DNA from: Bacteroidota bacterium
GTDB taxonomy: Bacteria > Bacteroidota > Bacteroidia > UBA8524
Reading direction: 5' to 3'
NCBI GenBank assembly: GCA_016124735.1
Contig: WGMZ01000010.1
Span: 62,001 to 126,000, forward strand
DNA length: 64,000 bases
The notes below the pieces were generated by a model, which saw only the letters and a list, made by a program, of their open reading frames with translations, was not told the DNA's origin and made no database searches. Positions 36,218 through 45,116 of this stretch are shown here, one piece after another (position 1 is the first letter of the stretch; every line of letters starts with the position of its first letter). A program made the translations under genes and the position numbers.

Positions 36218-37221
36218 TGAAGAAAATAATCGCTCTATTGTTGCTTTCCCTGCCGTTCCTGGCTTCCGGCCAGAACGAATGTGCCAATTCTCTGGATCAG
36301 GCTGGTAAATTGTATCATTCCGGAAAGCTGAACGATGCTATTCGGGTACTTGAACCTTGTTACGAAAAGATTGATGGAAAAAGGGAAAAATTTGAAGCCC
36401 TCCGTTTGCTTTCTTTGATGAACTATGAGTTGGATAACAGACAGGATGCGGAGAAATATGCCATTTTGATGTTCCGGATCAGACCTTATTATTTCAACTA
36501 CCCGAACAATGATCCGGCGGCTTTTCACAAATTCATCAGTGAATTTAAAATCAGACCGCGAATTCAGGTTGGATTGACCACTGGTGTTCTGCTGAATCAG
36601 CCCATTTTACTTCAAAATTACATGGCGACCAAAGGCACAAATACCTATAAAAGTTCGGCGGGAATACTGCTTGCCGGAAATTTTATTTACTCAATGGATA
36701 AGCTAAGTTTCAGTGGCAATGTCGGGATTTTGGGAACATCACTAGCGCAAATAATCAAGGAAGAAAGCGGAACCCGGAAAAACTACAAGGAGAGCCTGCG
36801 TATGTTGCAATTCAGCGTTGGTGCTAAATGGAAATTACCTTCGTTTTTAGGGCAGGACTTTCATATAGGCACGCAGGCGGGTATTAGCCAGATCATTTCT
36901 GCACAGGCTACTTTGGAAACACGAAATTCCAATTTGACCACTGTGGTTCAGGATTCGAAAAATGCCCTGAATGAAAAAAATAAAACACAGTTCTTTTTAG
37001 AGCCGAATTTTTACTGGAACCACATGCTGAAAAACAGACATATCATGAGGGTTGGCGTTTCTTACCAATACTATTTTCAGAATCTTGTGAATCCAGCCAG
37101 TAGATTGATTAATCAGCAATTCGTATTCGCGAATGAATACATGAACGATGATGTGAGGTTGGGAATTTGGAAACTGTCTTTTAGTTATATCGTGCCCTTA
37201 GACTACCATATTTCCCATTAA
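36214..37221 (+). CDS. TPR and beta-barrel outer-membrane protein, second copy
   Basis: A 335-residue paralogue of the preceding gene: signal peptide (MMKKIIALLLLSLPFLASGQ), a TPR-like part (about 20-105, LYHSGKLNDAIRVLEPCYEK and RIRPYYFNYPNNDPAAF, which aligns with LNPRYEPNNLDDPAEL in the first copy), then a beta barrel. The shared architecture shows tandem duplication and divergence. With the nSTAND protein it could form a trans-envelope complex, inner membrane propeller to outer-membrane barrel. That is inference. Confidence 0.82.
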   Translation: MMKKIIALLLLSLPFLASGQNECANSLDQAGKLYHSGKLNDAIRVLEPCYEKIDGKREKFEALRLLSLMNYELDNRQDAEKYAILMFRIRPYYFNYPNNDPAAFHKFISEFKIRPRIQVGLTTGVLLNQPILLQNYMATKGTNTYKSSAGILLAGNFIYSMDKLSFSGNVGILGTSLAQIIKEESGTRKNYKESLRMLQFSVGAKWKLPSFLGQDFHIGTQAGISQIISAQATLETRNSNLTTVVQDSKNALNEKNKTQFFLEPNFYWNHMLKNRHIMRVGVSYQYYFQNLVNPASRLINQQFVFANEYMNDDVRLGIWKLSFSYIVPLDYHISH

Positions 37222-37231
37222 TCAGCCTTTT

Positions 37232-38464
37232 TTATTTGTTAAAGTTCAATTGCGCATCGGTTTTAACAATGATGGCATCGGAACCGGTAGATTTTTTACC
37301 GAATAACTCCATTTCACCAGCGAAATAGAAATCTCCATTTGATTCCTGATATCCGTAACGGAAAGTTCCATCAAACAGATTGAAGAATATTTTATTTTCC
37401 AGCAAATTTCCATCTTTATCAATCTTCACCACAAATGGGTAGCGGGTATCTCCCTGACCATTGCGGGTAGAACCGACAATGATAAAGTCACCCTGATTCG
37501 TCTGGGTCATAGCATAAGGAACAACCATCTTCAGCCCGATGGAGTATTTATTTCTCCAATGAACCGTTTGCCGGTCTTCCGACCATTTCATCATCTCAAA
37601 ATAGGAACCGCAGCGGCTATCTCCATTGGTCAGGTAATAAAATCCACTGGAGAATAATTGTACGAGACTTCCGTCGTTGGTAACCACTCTATCTACTACA
37701 TAAGTACTTTGACCGGAATCAGCTGGAATAGCAAAACGTAATACGGAATTCATTTGGTTTACCAAATCGATACGAGCGGTAAAGGCCACTATTGGTGATG
37801 AAAAATCCCAGGGATTGCGGTACATATTGCCACTAAAACTGAGGACGTTCCCGTCATTTTTATCGTACATTACCTGCAGCACTTTCCCATCCATATCCTG
37901 ATCGGATACTGGGTAGCCGGTATTAAAAGTCATATCACCATTGAGTTCCACCAAATAGCTTTGAGAAGTGCTGCTGGTTATTCCATTTGACAATCCATAT
38001 CCAATCTGACCATTTTCCAAGAGGATCGGCCGGGTATGCCAGTAATTGTATCCACCTGAGGGATCCTCAAACTCTCCCATTTTCTTTCCATCTGCATCAA
38101 AACGGGCCTTCCAGTCATACCCTCGATTGCCCAGAATAAAAGTACCATCAGACAATCTTGACCCATATGCTGAGGGTGACTCAAATGCCAGTTGGCTCGA
38201 ATTTATCTTCTTGCCGAAGCGATCATAATCCATCTGAAGAATGTATTGAATCGAATCGGTGGATATCCAACCGCCGGTATAAAGATGCCCATCCTTGCAG
38301 GCATTTAAGAACCCAAATCCCTCATTATTATTGCTTCCAAAACTTTTCAAATAATAGGTTTGATAATCATCTGCTTCTGAATAGTCTTTCTTACATGAGC
38401 CGAACAAAACAGCACTAATAAGCGTCAACACCAATGGGACAATATACTTTTGTTTAGTTCGCAT
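37232..38464 (-). CDS. Lipoprotein A1 of the B-A cassette
   Basis: A 410-residue SpII lipoprotein (Cys 24, lipobox FGSC). The mature part is built of short beta motifs ending in G-D-G or N-G type turns (for example SDGTFILGN, ENGQIGYGL, NDGSLVQLFS, NGDFYFAGEM), in the manner of delta-60 or PQQ-like propellers. Conserved features with the A2 and A3 proteins: FGSNNNEGF near the N-terminus, and SNGDFYFAGxxxLFG with IIVKTDAQLN at the C-terminus. It overlaps the B1 gene by 11 nt. Function is unknown; a surface or periplasmic binding role is plausible. Confidence 0.8.
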   Translation of the reverse strand: MRTKQKYIVPLVLTLISAVLFGSCKKDYSEADDYQTYYLKSFGSNNNEGFGFLNACKDGHLYTGGWISTDSIQYILQMDYDRFGKKINSSQLAFESPSAYGSRLSDGTFILGNRGYDWKARFDADGKKMGEFEDPSGGYNYWHTRPILLENGQIGYGLSNGITSSTSQSYLVELNGDMTFNTGYPVSDQDMDGKVLQVMYDKNDGNVLSFSGNMYRNPWDFSSPIVAFTARIDLVNQMNSVLRFAIPADSGQSTYVVDRVVTNDGSLVQLFSSGFYYLTNGDSRCGSYFEMMKWSEDRQTVHWRNKYSIGLKMVVPYAMTQTNQGDFIIVGSTRNGQGDTRYPFVVKIDKDGNLLENKIFFNLFDGTFRYGYQESNGDFYFAGEMELFGKKSTGSDAIIVKTDAQLNFNK

Positions 38465-39710
38465 TTTTGATCAATTCACCTTTGCTGTTAACTTGAAAAA
38501 ATATGGGGTGGTGGTAACCGGTGGCGTTTTGCTCTTCCATACCACCAATAGCAATGGTTTCAACTGATTCGAATGCACTCAATGCCATTTGTATCTGACT
38601 ATTGTCTCCCAAATACGATCTCCATTGCTCGTTACCATCTGCATCCAGTTTAATAAGCACAATTTGAGAAGAGCGGTATCCGCTGAGAACTGAGCGGAAA
38701 TCTTCTGCAGATGTTGCACCGGTAAGCAGGTAATTTCCGTCTTTCAGCTTTTTCAATCCGCAAACGGTTGCATTGCGCAGGCCGTAAATTCGTTTTTGGG
38801 AAAGGACCTGCCCATTTTGGTCTATTCTCATCCAATGAATTCCCACTTTATAGTTCAATTCTTCTTCTGTGGTTGCCCAACAGAATCCATCGGAGGTTGT
38901 CGATAAAAAGATTTGATTCGGAAGGACATTTACCAATTTACTTTCGCGGTGATGGTCGCTGTAGTCAGTCAGACCCAACAGGGCACAATCTGTTGCGTCA
39001 ACATATCCAAAATAGGTAACGTATTTTTTGGTTTCGGTGTTAATGCCGGAAAGACTTCGGTAACCAACTATTGCGCATACCCCCTGCTGAACTTCCTCAA
39101 CCTGCAGAGCCATGCTATGCCAGTCGCCGATATAATAGTATTGAAAGGATTGTAAGTTCATGTTTTGATCTAAGCGGGCAATGAGGGATTGTTGATTCCC
39201 CGCATTGAAAGCACCAACGGCCATTACTCCACCGTCTTGTAATAATGTGGCCGCAAAAAAACCTGCTGAACTCGGAGTTGGAATGCAATTGTAGCTGTGA
39301 AATTTACCACCGGGAGAATATTTGACTACCATTAAATCGTAATCAAAACCAGTAGCACCCATATCATCACTTGTGCTCCCGCCAAAGGTCATATAAGAAC
39401 CATCACTTAGTTGAATAACACTGGAATAATAGTTTTTACCTGAACCTGATAGCACATGACTCCATACTTTTTCTCCCTTATCGTTTATAACCAGAATAGC
39501 TGCTGCGTCTCCGGATTTACCCACAAAAACTATCTCCCCGTTGCTAAAAGTTTCAGAGCCAATCACATCAAATGAGCCCAACTCCGTAAAGAACTTGATG
39601 GCACTTTTCGTTGAATTCTGTTCTGATTCCTTTTTGCATCCGCTCAATAGCAGTGAAAAAATCGCCATGCAACAAACTGATATCCAAGGAAGTTTTAGAA
39701 AAAATCCCAT
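38454..39710 (-). CDS. Lipoprotein B1 of the B-A cassette
   Basis: A 418-residue SpII lipoprotein (Cys 25, LSGC). Motifs shared with B2 and B3: FTELGSFDV at the start of the mature protein, SDGSYMTFGGST, CWATTEE, GIHWMRI, and GNEQWRSYLGD. As in A1, the beta-hairpin pattern suggests a propeller. The promoter is described separately. It is divergent from the universal stress gene, with 145 bp between the starts. Confidence 0.8.
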   Translation of the reverse strand: MGFFLKLPWISVCCMAIFSLLLSGCKKESEQNSTKSAIKFFTELGSFDVIGSETFSNGEIVFVGKSGDAAAILVINDKGEKVWSHVLSGSGKNYYSSVIQLSDGSYMTFGGSTSDDMGATGFDYDLMVVKYSPGGKFHSYNCIPTPSSAGFFAATLLQDGGVMAVGAFNAGNQQSLIARLDQNMNLQSFQYYYIGDWHSMALQVEEVQQGVCAIVGYRSLSGINTETKKYVTYFGYVDATDCALLGLTDYSDHHRESKLVNVLPNQIFLSTTSDGFCWATTEEELNYKVGIHWMRIDQNGQVLSQKRIYGLRNATVCGLKKLKDGNYLLTGATSAEDFRSVLSGYRSSQIVLIKLDADGNEQWRSYLGDNSQIQMALSAFESVETIAIGGMEEQNATGYHHPIFFQVNSKGELIKNAN

Positions 39711-39714
39711 AGAC

Positions 39715-39743
39715 CAAATTAAGTTTTTTTATGGGATTATCAA
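39715..39743 (-). promoter_or_regulatory. Promoter of B1 (TTGAT...TTAATTTG)
   Basis: On the minus strand TTG at 39743-39741 (within TTGATAATC) and TTAATTTG at 39722-39715, 18 nt apart, with 4 nt between the box and the ATG at 39710. It resembles the B3 promoter. Confidence 0.6.
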
Positions 39744-39820
39744 TTATTTCCATAATCCACGGTCACTAATAACCCAAAGCTTCCTGGATTTCTGATCAGA
39801 ACATTTAAAGCGAATATTCC

Positions 39821-39828
39821 TATATTCG
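39821..39828 (+). promoter_or_regulatory. Possible -7 box TATATTCG of the universal stress gene
   Basis: TATATTCG (one base off TAnnTTTG), 27 nt before ATG 39856. Confidence 0.35.
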
Positions 39829-39855
39829 GGGCATGTGCAGGGAAAACAAAGTCCA

Positions 39856-40650
39856 ATGAACAAGATTGTAGCCTTTATAGATTTCACAGAATTAAGCGAT
39901 AAAATCATTCGCCAATCCATCGTGCTTTGTAAGCAAACGAAAGCAGAACTCGCACTGCTTCACGTGCTCAGCAAGGATAATGCTTCAGTAGAACAAGAAG
40001 CGGAAACTAAGCTGAATGCATTTGCACAACGTGTAAAGGATCAGGGTATTCCATGCACCGTCATGATAGGTAATGGAAACTTTTTCCAAACAGCCCCTAT
40101 CCTGCTCGTAAAAGCAGATTGTGAATTAGCCATTATCGGCACGCACGGGATTAAAGGACTCTACCAAAATTTATTTGGTTCTAATATTTGGAAGCTGGTA
40201 AGCAATCTTCCATGCTCGGCATTGGTTATTAGTCAGTTTACGGAAGTAAGCGAGCAGGGTTTTAATCATGCCATGTTGCCGATTGGACCCCATGCCGAAT
40301 TTGATAAGAAGGTTCTTTTTACCAGTGAATTGATTGCCAAAAGTGGAAAAGCAAGCTTTTTCGGAATTGACAAGGCGGGAATAGAGATTAGTAAGGAAAT
40401 GATGGAGCGTGTCCATCAGGGAAAAGCTCTATTTAAAGAGAATGGCATTCCTTCTGACTTCGTTCAATACGAATCGCGACAATATTCTGTTGGTTTTGCT
40501 AAAGAAACGCTGAGTTATGCCAAAGAGCATAGCTATGACCTCATTTCGATTCTCGCACGGATTTCCTCAGAAAATGCCCATTTTGGTCAGTTGGATAAAG
40601 AGGCTATGCTGTTGAACGAGTATGGTATTCCGGTTCTTTGTGTGCGCTAA
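39856..40650 (+). CDS. Universal stress protein, two USP-like domains
   Basis: The start at ATG 39856 (MNKIVAFIDFTE) gives 264 residues; a GTG at 39835 is an alternative. The first USP domain (about 1-138) has the nucleotide-binding signature GTHGIKGLYQNLFGSN followed by LPCSALVIS. The second (about 140-264) keeps the fold (KEHSYDLISILAR, EYGIPVLCVR) but lacks the G-x2-G-x9-G motif, so it is probably non-binding. A cytoplasmic stress-linked regulator is expected. Its 3' end is 1 nt from the convergent HD gene. Confidence 0.88.
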   Translation: MNKIVAFIDFTELSDKIIRQSIVLCKQTKAELALLHVLSKDNASVEQEAETKLNAFAQRVKDQGIPCTVMIGNGNFFQTAPILLVKADCELAIIGTHGIKGLYQNLFGSNIWKLVSNLPCSALVISQFTEVSEQGFNHAMLPIGPHAEFDKKVLFTSELIAKSGKASFFGIDKAGIEISKEMMERVHQGKALFKENGIPSDFVQYESRQYSVGFAKETLSYAKEHSYDLISILARISSENAHFGQLDKEAMLLNEYGIPVLCVR

Positions 40651-40651
40651 A

Positions 40652-41227
40652 TCAGGAAATGGTATTTCTTAGTGCCTCGAGGTTGCGATTCTTCCCGGGA
40701 CCAAACATTTTCTTTGCGTATTCGGTATGGAAATGATGTGATTCCAGAAAATTCACTTGAATTTGTTTCCAATCCGTGTTTTCATTGAACTTTCCCAGGG
40801 CAATTTGTTCCCGATACAATTGATTTGCTATTTCGGTATACTGATTCCCTCCAAGATAAGCCAGGTCTGCATCACAGACCACCATTTGTTCCAAATTCAC
40901 CGGAGATTGAGGCAGTTTCGTAGCCATTATCATTGCCTGGATCCGATCAATCATCTTGAAATCAAAACCAAATCGGGGTAAAGTTTCAGCTGCAAGATCA
41001 CAACTGGCCCTTTCATGGTCCACATTCGTTTTAATAAATCCCAAGTCGTGGTAGGCGGCTGCTACCCGTATGAAATCCAGATAATTTTCTGCACCGCACT
41101 GCCGAGCCAATTCTACAGCATCCCTCATCACCCCGCGTGTATGGGCCGGGTTATGGTAAAACATTCGCGGATCCGACTTTTTATCAAGTTGGTCCAGTGC
41201 ATAATCAATGGCTTGCTGTACGTTCAT
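40652..41227 (-). CDS. HD-domain metal-dependent phosphohydrolase
   Basis: A 191-residue protein with the HD fold: YHNPAHTRGVMRDA (first His), AAAYHDLGF (HD pair), ERASCDLA, and CDADLAYLGG. Such single-domain HD proteins hydrolyse nucleotides or phosphomonoesters; the substrate is not known. It sits between two copies of the B-A cassette and is transcribed toward the universal stress gene. Confidence 0.88.
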   Translation of the reverse strand: MNVQQAIDYALDQLDKKSDPRMFYHNPAHTRGVMRDAVELARQCGAENYLDFIRVAAAYHDLGFIKTNVDHERASCDLAAETLPRFGFDFKMIDRIQAMIMATKLPQSPVNLEQMVVCDADLAYLGGNQYTEIANQLYREQIALGKFNENTDWKQIQVNFLESHHFHTEYAKKMFGPGKNRNLEALRNTIS

Positions 41228-41310
41228 GGAATAAGCCCAATAGTGAAGATAGTTGAATTACCGGTTTCGTGCAAATCACCTTTCTTTTTAATGCTGTTCA
41301 AAACAAAAGA

Positions 41311-42531
41311 CTAGTAGTTGCCATGTGCATCTGTTTTTAGGATCAAGCCATCTGAGCCTTCCAACTTTTTTCCGAAAATTTCTATGATACCTGAAAAAAC
41401 TAAATCTCCCTGATTGGTTTCGTGAACATCAGTGAATATTCCATCAAAAATTTCCAAATATACCTTCTTCCATAGGATGTTTCCATCCGGATCAAGTTTG
41501 ACTACAAAAGGGACGCTGGGGTCTGATTTGCCATTCTTCAAACTACCAACGACTAATAGTTCACCCTTTGCGTTGACGCTTGCTGAATAAGGGCTATGGA
41601 TTTCATAGCCAAGGTCCATAGTCTTTCTCCACCTTAAATTCCTGTCCTTGTCCCAATTCACCACTTGAAAGTAGCGACCTCCATCGTCCTTAGTTTTGCT
41701 AAAAATCCAAAATCCTTTTGAAAGCACCTGCACAATTCCATCGTCCTTTAAATTCACCTTATCGATTTGAAAGTCATCTCCAAAGGTATCTATTGGCGCA
41801 AGTAGATGAATAAAATTGGAAGCAGGGTCTAACAGATTTAAACGGGCAACAAATGCTCTGCAAGGATTGGAGAACGTCCACGGATTCGGCAAAATTGTTC
41901 CGCTGTAATAAATGTAGTCTCCATCCATTCTGTCTAATTCCAGCTGACAAAGATGACCATTCACGTCCTGTTCTGTTAACGCATAAAAGGACTTCAAATC
42001 CAAATTATCATCCAAAAGGAGAAGTTGATTGGTGGATTTTCCGGCTCCAAATCCGTTCGTCATGCCCAAGCCAATTTCTCCGTTGTTTAGCTTGCTTGGC
42101 TTACCATGAATAAAATAATTGTTGCCACCCGCCAAATATCTATGTTCGCGGATGAAGGTTCCCGCAGCATCATATTCAGCAATCCAATCCTGAGTAAAGT
42201 CTGAAACCACGAATGATCCATCCATAAACCTGGACCCTCTAGTAATACTAGTGAGTCCAAGCGACATAAAATTACTAGTCCGTTGTTGTCCGTATTGATC
42301 GAATTCGGCCAATAAGCAATTAGACATGGTGTCTGTATTTAGAAACCCGGCCACACTGATTTTTCCTGTGGTCCCAGAATGGATAAATTGAAAGCCTTCG
42401 TTATTGTTACTGCCAAAGCGTTTAAAAAAATACTTATGCTGATCGTTCGCTTCAGAAATATTCCTCTTGCACGACAAAAGGGATACAATAAGTATCAATA
42501 AACTGGCAGATTTGAGCATGTGCTGTTTCAT
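41311..42531 (-). CDS. Lipoprotein A2 of the B-A cassette
   Basis: A 406-residue lipoprotein (Cys 21, SLLSC) with the same plan as A1: YFFKRFGSNNNEGFQF, repeated beta motifs such as MDGSFVVSDF, NNGEIGLGM, KDDGIVQVLS, and a C-terminal QGDLVFSGIIEIFGKK with LILKTDAHGNY. It lies 9 nt downstream of B2. Function unknown. Confidence 0.8.
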   Translation of the reverse strand: MKQHMLKSASLLILIVSLLSCKRNISEANDQHKYFFKRFGSNNNEGFQFIHSGTTGKISVAGFLNTDTMSNCLLAEFDQYGQQRTSNFMSLGLTSITRGSRFMDGSFVVSDFTQDWIAEYDAAGTFIREHRYLAGGNNYFIHGKPSKLNNGEIGLGMTNGFGAGKSTNQLLLLDDNLDLKSFYALTEQDVNGHLCQLELDRMDGDYIYYSGTILPNPWTFSNPCRAFVARLNLLDPASNFIHLLAPIDTFGDDFQIDKVNLKDDGIVQVLSKGFWIFSKTKDDGGRYFQVVNWDKDRNLRWRKTMDLGYEIHSPYSASVNAKGELLVVGSLKNGKSDPSVPFVVKLDPDGNILWKKVYLEIFDGIFTDVHETNQGDLVFSGIIEIFGKKLEGSDGLILKTDAHGNY

Positions 42532-42540
42532 CTAATCTAC

Positions 42541-43788
42541 TTATGGTAAAACAAACCGGCCTATAGTATCAATACCAAAATAGCAAGGATGCCTCAACCC
42601 ACTTACATTTTGTTCTTGCATGCCAAAAACATTTAAACCCTTCAGGTTTTTAACAACCCCCAAAGCAGTTTGGATTTGAATATCATCTCCCAAGTAAAAA
42701 TGGTTCAATTCATTGCCGGCAAGATCAGTTTCCCACAGCATGTATTTCTGAGAACGGAAAGCATTGGAAATGGAACCTGCATCTCCATCCGTGGTACCAC
42801 CTACGATTAAATAATGCCCCTCCGATAGTTTCTGAAGCCCTTCCACTGTCGAATTATTCAACCCATAAATTCTGCTTTGATCAATCACATCGCCCTGGTC
42901 TGTTACATGCATCCAATGAATTCCCACTTTCATATTGTCTTCTTCTTCCGTTGTTGCCCAGCATAATCCATCTGAAGTTGCTAAAGCTCTGATTCGCTCG
43001 GGAAGATATGTACTTAAGAGTGCTTCTCTTTTGTGATCCAGATAGCTCACAATTTTTAACAAACTCCCGTTACCTGATTGAACCTTTAAATAATAGGTTG
43101 AATATTTGGACACCTCAGTGGCAAGACTGGAATAACTTCGGTATCCCAAAACAGCGCAACTTCCATCTTGCAACTCAAGGACTTCAAGGCATTTACTATG
43201 CCATGGGCCAATTGTAAATTCATTGGACCAATTAATATTTCTGTCAGCATCAAAATTAACCAGCAGGCTCCTATAATGATCCTTTCTTGTATTGCCTACG
43301 ACCATGACAGAGCCGTTCGAAAGCTGACAAAGCGCAGTAAATTCTACTTCGTAACTGGTTTGCATCACCTTAATATCCGGAGAACCTGTTGGGGAATAGC
43401 TGTTGATCATTGGATTGTTGCCCAAACCGTTAGCGCCTAAATCACGGGCATTGGTGTAACCAATTGCCATATAATTGCCATTATTGAGTAAGGCTACATC
43501 CAGATAAATGCTACTTCCTTCTCCATGAACCATATGGTGCCAAAGGTATTTTCCACCATAATCCAAAGCCAAAATAACGGCACCTTCATGGGCTTCTCCA
43601 ACCATTACAGTGGTGCCATTTGAAAACACGCGCACCCGCTCGACATTAAATGAACCAAACTCTGTAAAGTAGTGAATAGGACTGTTAGACCCCGAAGAGC
43701 TGTTGTCCTTTTTGCAAGAGCTTACAATTAGCAGCAAGCACATGAGAAGAGCCGGCTTTAATTGAAATATTGGTTTTAGGTTTGGCAT
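42541..43788 (-). CDS. Lipoprotein B2 of the B-A cassette
   Basis: A 415-residue lipoprotein (Cys 25, VSSC). It shares FTELGSFNV, the NNGNYMAIGYT turn, CWATTEEEDN and GIHWMHV with B1 and B3. A Ser/Asn-rich stretch (DNSSSGSNS) directly follows the lipid-anchored Cys. Its promoter has a TAATTTTG box 10 nt upstream of the ATG. Confidence 0.8.
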   Translation of the reverse strand: MPNLKPIFQLKPALLMCLLLIVSSCKKDNSSSGSNSPIHYFTEFGSFNVERVRVFSNGTTVMVGEAHEGAVILALDYGGKYLWHHMVHGEGSSIYLDVALLNNGNYMAIGYTNARDLGANGLGNNPMINSYSPTGSPDIKVMQTSYEVEFTALCQLSNGSVMVVGNTRKDHYRSLLVNFDADRNINWSNEFTIGPWHSKCLEVLELQDGSCAVLGYRSYSSLATEVSKYSTYYLKVQSGNGSLLKIVSYLDHKREALLSTYLPERIRALATSDGLCWATTEEEDNMKVGIHWMHVTDQGDVIDQSRIYGLNNSTVEGLQKLSEGHYLIVGGTTDGDAGSISNAFRSQKYMLWETDLAGNELNHFYLGDDIQIQTALGVVKNLKGLNVFGMQEQNVSGLRHPCYFGIDTIGRFVLP

Positions 43789-43798
43789 GAGTACCTAT

Positions 43799-43828
43799 CA
43801 AAATTACACCTTTCCCGCACAGAATCAA
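43799..43828 (-). promoter_or_regulatory. Promoter of B2 (TTG-N19-TAATTTTG)
   Basis: Minus-strand TTG at 43828-43826 and exact TAATTTTG at 43806-43799; ATG follows at 43788. Confidence 0.65.
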
Positions 43829-43883
43829 GCAATTCCGTAGATATGCGTAGGAATTGGACGGACATGCCCGAATCTTTCATATT

Positions 43884-45116
43884 CTATTTAAAATTTCCTT
43901 TGGCATCTGTTTTCAGAATAAATCCGTCGTGGGCAAGCACATTTTCCCCAAACAATTGAATAACTCCGGCAAAATAAAAATCGCCATTACTTGCTTCATA
44001 GCCATAATTTATTCCACCATCAAATATTTCAGGATAGACCCGATGAAATATCTCATTGCCACTGGCATCGATTTTCATGATAAACGGGAAGGCCGGATCA
44101 GTGGCGCCATTTTTTACTTGACCTACTACCAATAATTCGCCCTTTTCATTGATGGTAATTCGGGTTGGGGTAGTAATGTTGAATCCCAGGCCGAATTTAT
44201 TCCTCCAAATCAGGTTTCGTTCTTTATCCCAGCGCACCAATTCAAAAAATTTACCACCCAGATCCGCTCGGGGACCAATCAGGAAGAAACCCGGCGAAAT
44301 TAATTGTACCAAACCTCCGTCAGACAAATTGGCTTTGGCCACCATATTATCATCCAAGTTAATATCAGAGGGGGATACAATTTTTACAAAATTGTTCGCC
44401 GGATTACTGAAGTTAAACCGCGCTACAAACGTCCTGTGTTTATCAGAAAATTGCCATGGAGAAGGGATCATAGAACCACTGCAATAATAATCGTTGCCTT
44501 CTATGCGGTCTATTTCCATACGAATAACATGGCCCAGTGCATTGGACTCAAGGACTTCGTGAACCGTATAAAACTTCATCGTTTCATCCAGCTCATAGAT
44601 ATAATTATGCGAGGAATAGGCTCCAAATCCATTCGCCAGTCCGAAGGCCACGTGCTTATTAGATAATACAATGGGAGTACCGTGGAAATAATCCATATTC
44701 CCTGAATTTTGATACCGACCTACCAGGCTTCCATCGGCATTGTATTTCGCGAGATCATTTATATAAAGCTTGCCCACCGCATAGGATCCATCTTCAAAAC
44801 GATATCCGGTTGCCACTCCATAGCTGGATACTTCTCTACCGTTCTGCAAAACAATCCCATATTCTGAATATTGATAGGTATCTATAAATTCATCTGTATT
44901 GGTAGCTACATAGGCTGAAACATATATTTTATTTCCAATACAATCATTGATAAAAACGGCAGCCTCTTCATTTTGTGACCCAAATCTTTTAAAGAAATAG
45001 GGATGTTTTCCGTATTCTTCGTTCACACTTTTTTGACAGGCACTCAGCACTGTTAACAGAAAGCTTAAGCCGAGTACCCATGCAGTCCTGGAAAAAAAGT
45101 TAATGTGGCCTTTCAT
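43884..45116 (-). CDS. Lipoprotein A3 of the B-A cassette
   Basis: A 410-residue lipoprotein (Cys 27, LSAC). It shares with A1 and A2 YFFKRFGSQNEEAAVF, beta motifs EDGSYAVG, SDGGLVQLIS, KGELLVVGQV, and the C-terminal SNGDFYFAGVIQLFGEN and FILKTDAKGN. The start overlaps the end of B3 by 17 nt. Function unknown. Confidence 0.8.
   Translation of the reverse strand: MKGHINFFSRTAWVLGLSFLLTVLSACQKSVNEEYGKHPYFFKRFGSQNEEAAVFINDCIGNKIYVSAYVATNTDEFIDTYQYSEYGIVLQNGREVSSYGVATGYRFEDGSYAVGKLYINDLAKYNADGSLVGRYQNSGNMDYFHGTPIVLSNKHVAFGLANGFGAYSSHNYIYELDETMKFYTVHEVLESNALGHVIRMEIDRIEGNDYYCSGSMIPSPWQFSDKHRTFVARFNFSNPANNFVKIVSPSDINLDDNMVAKANLSDGGLVQLISPGFFLIGPRADLGGKFFELVRWDKERNLIWRNKFGLGFNITTPTRITINEKGELLVVGQVKNGATDPAFPFIMKIDASGNEIFHRVYPEIFDGGINYGYEASNGDFYFAGVIQLFGENVLAHDGFILKTDAKGNFK

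Noticed and set aside
39821-41310. USP plus HD genes as a mobile insertion into the cassette array
   Set aside because: There are no direct repeats, integrase or IS ends at the junctions, and both genes look like ordinary chromosomal genes. The cassettes may simply have duplicated on either side.
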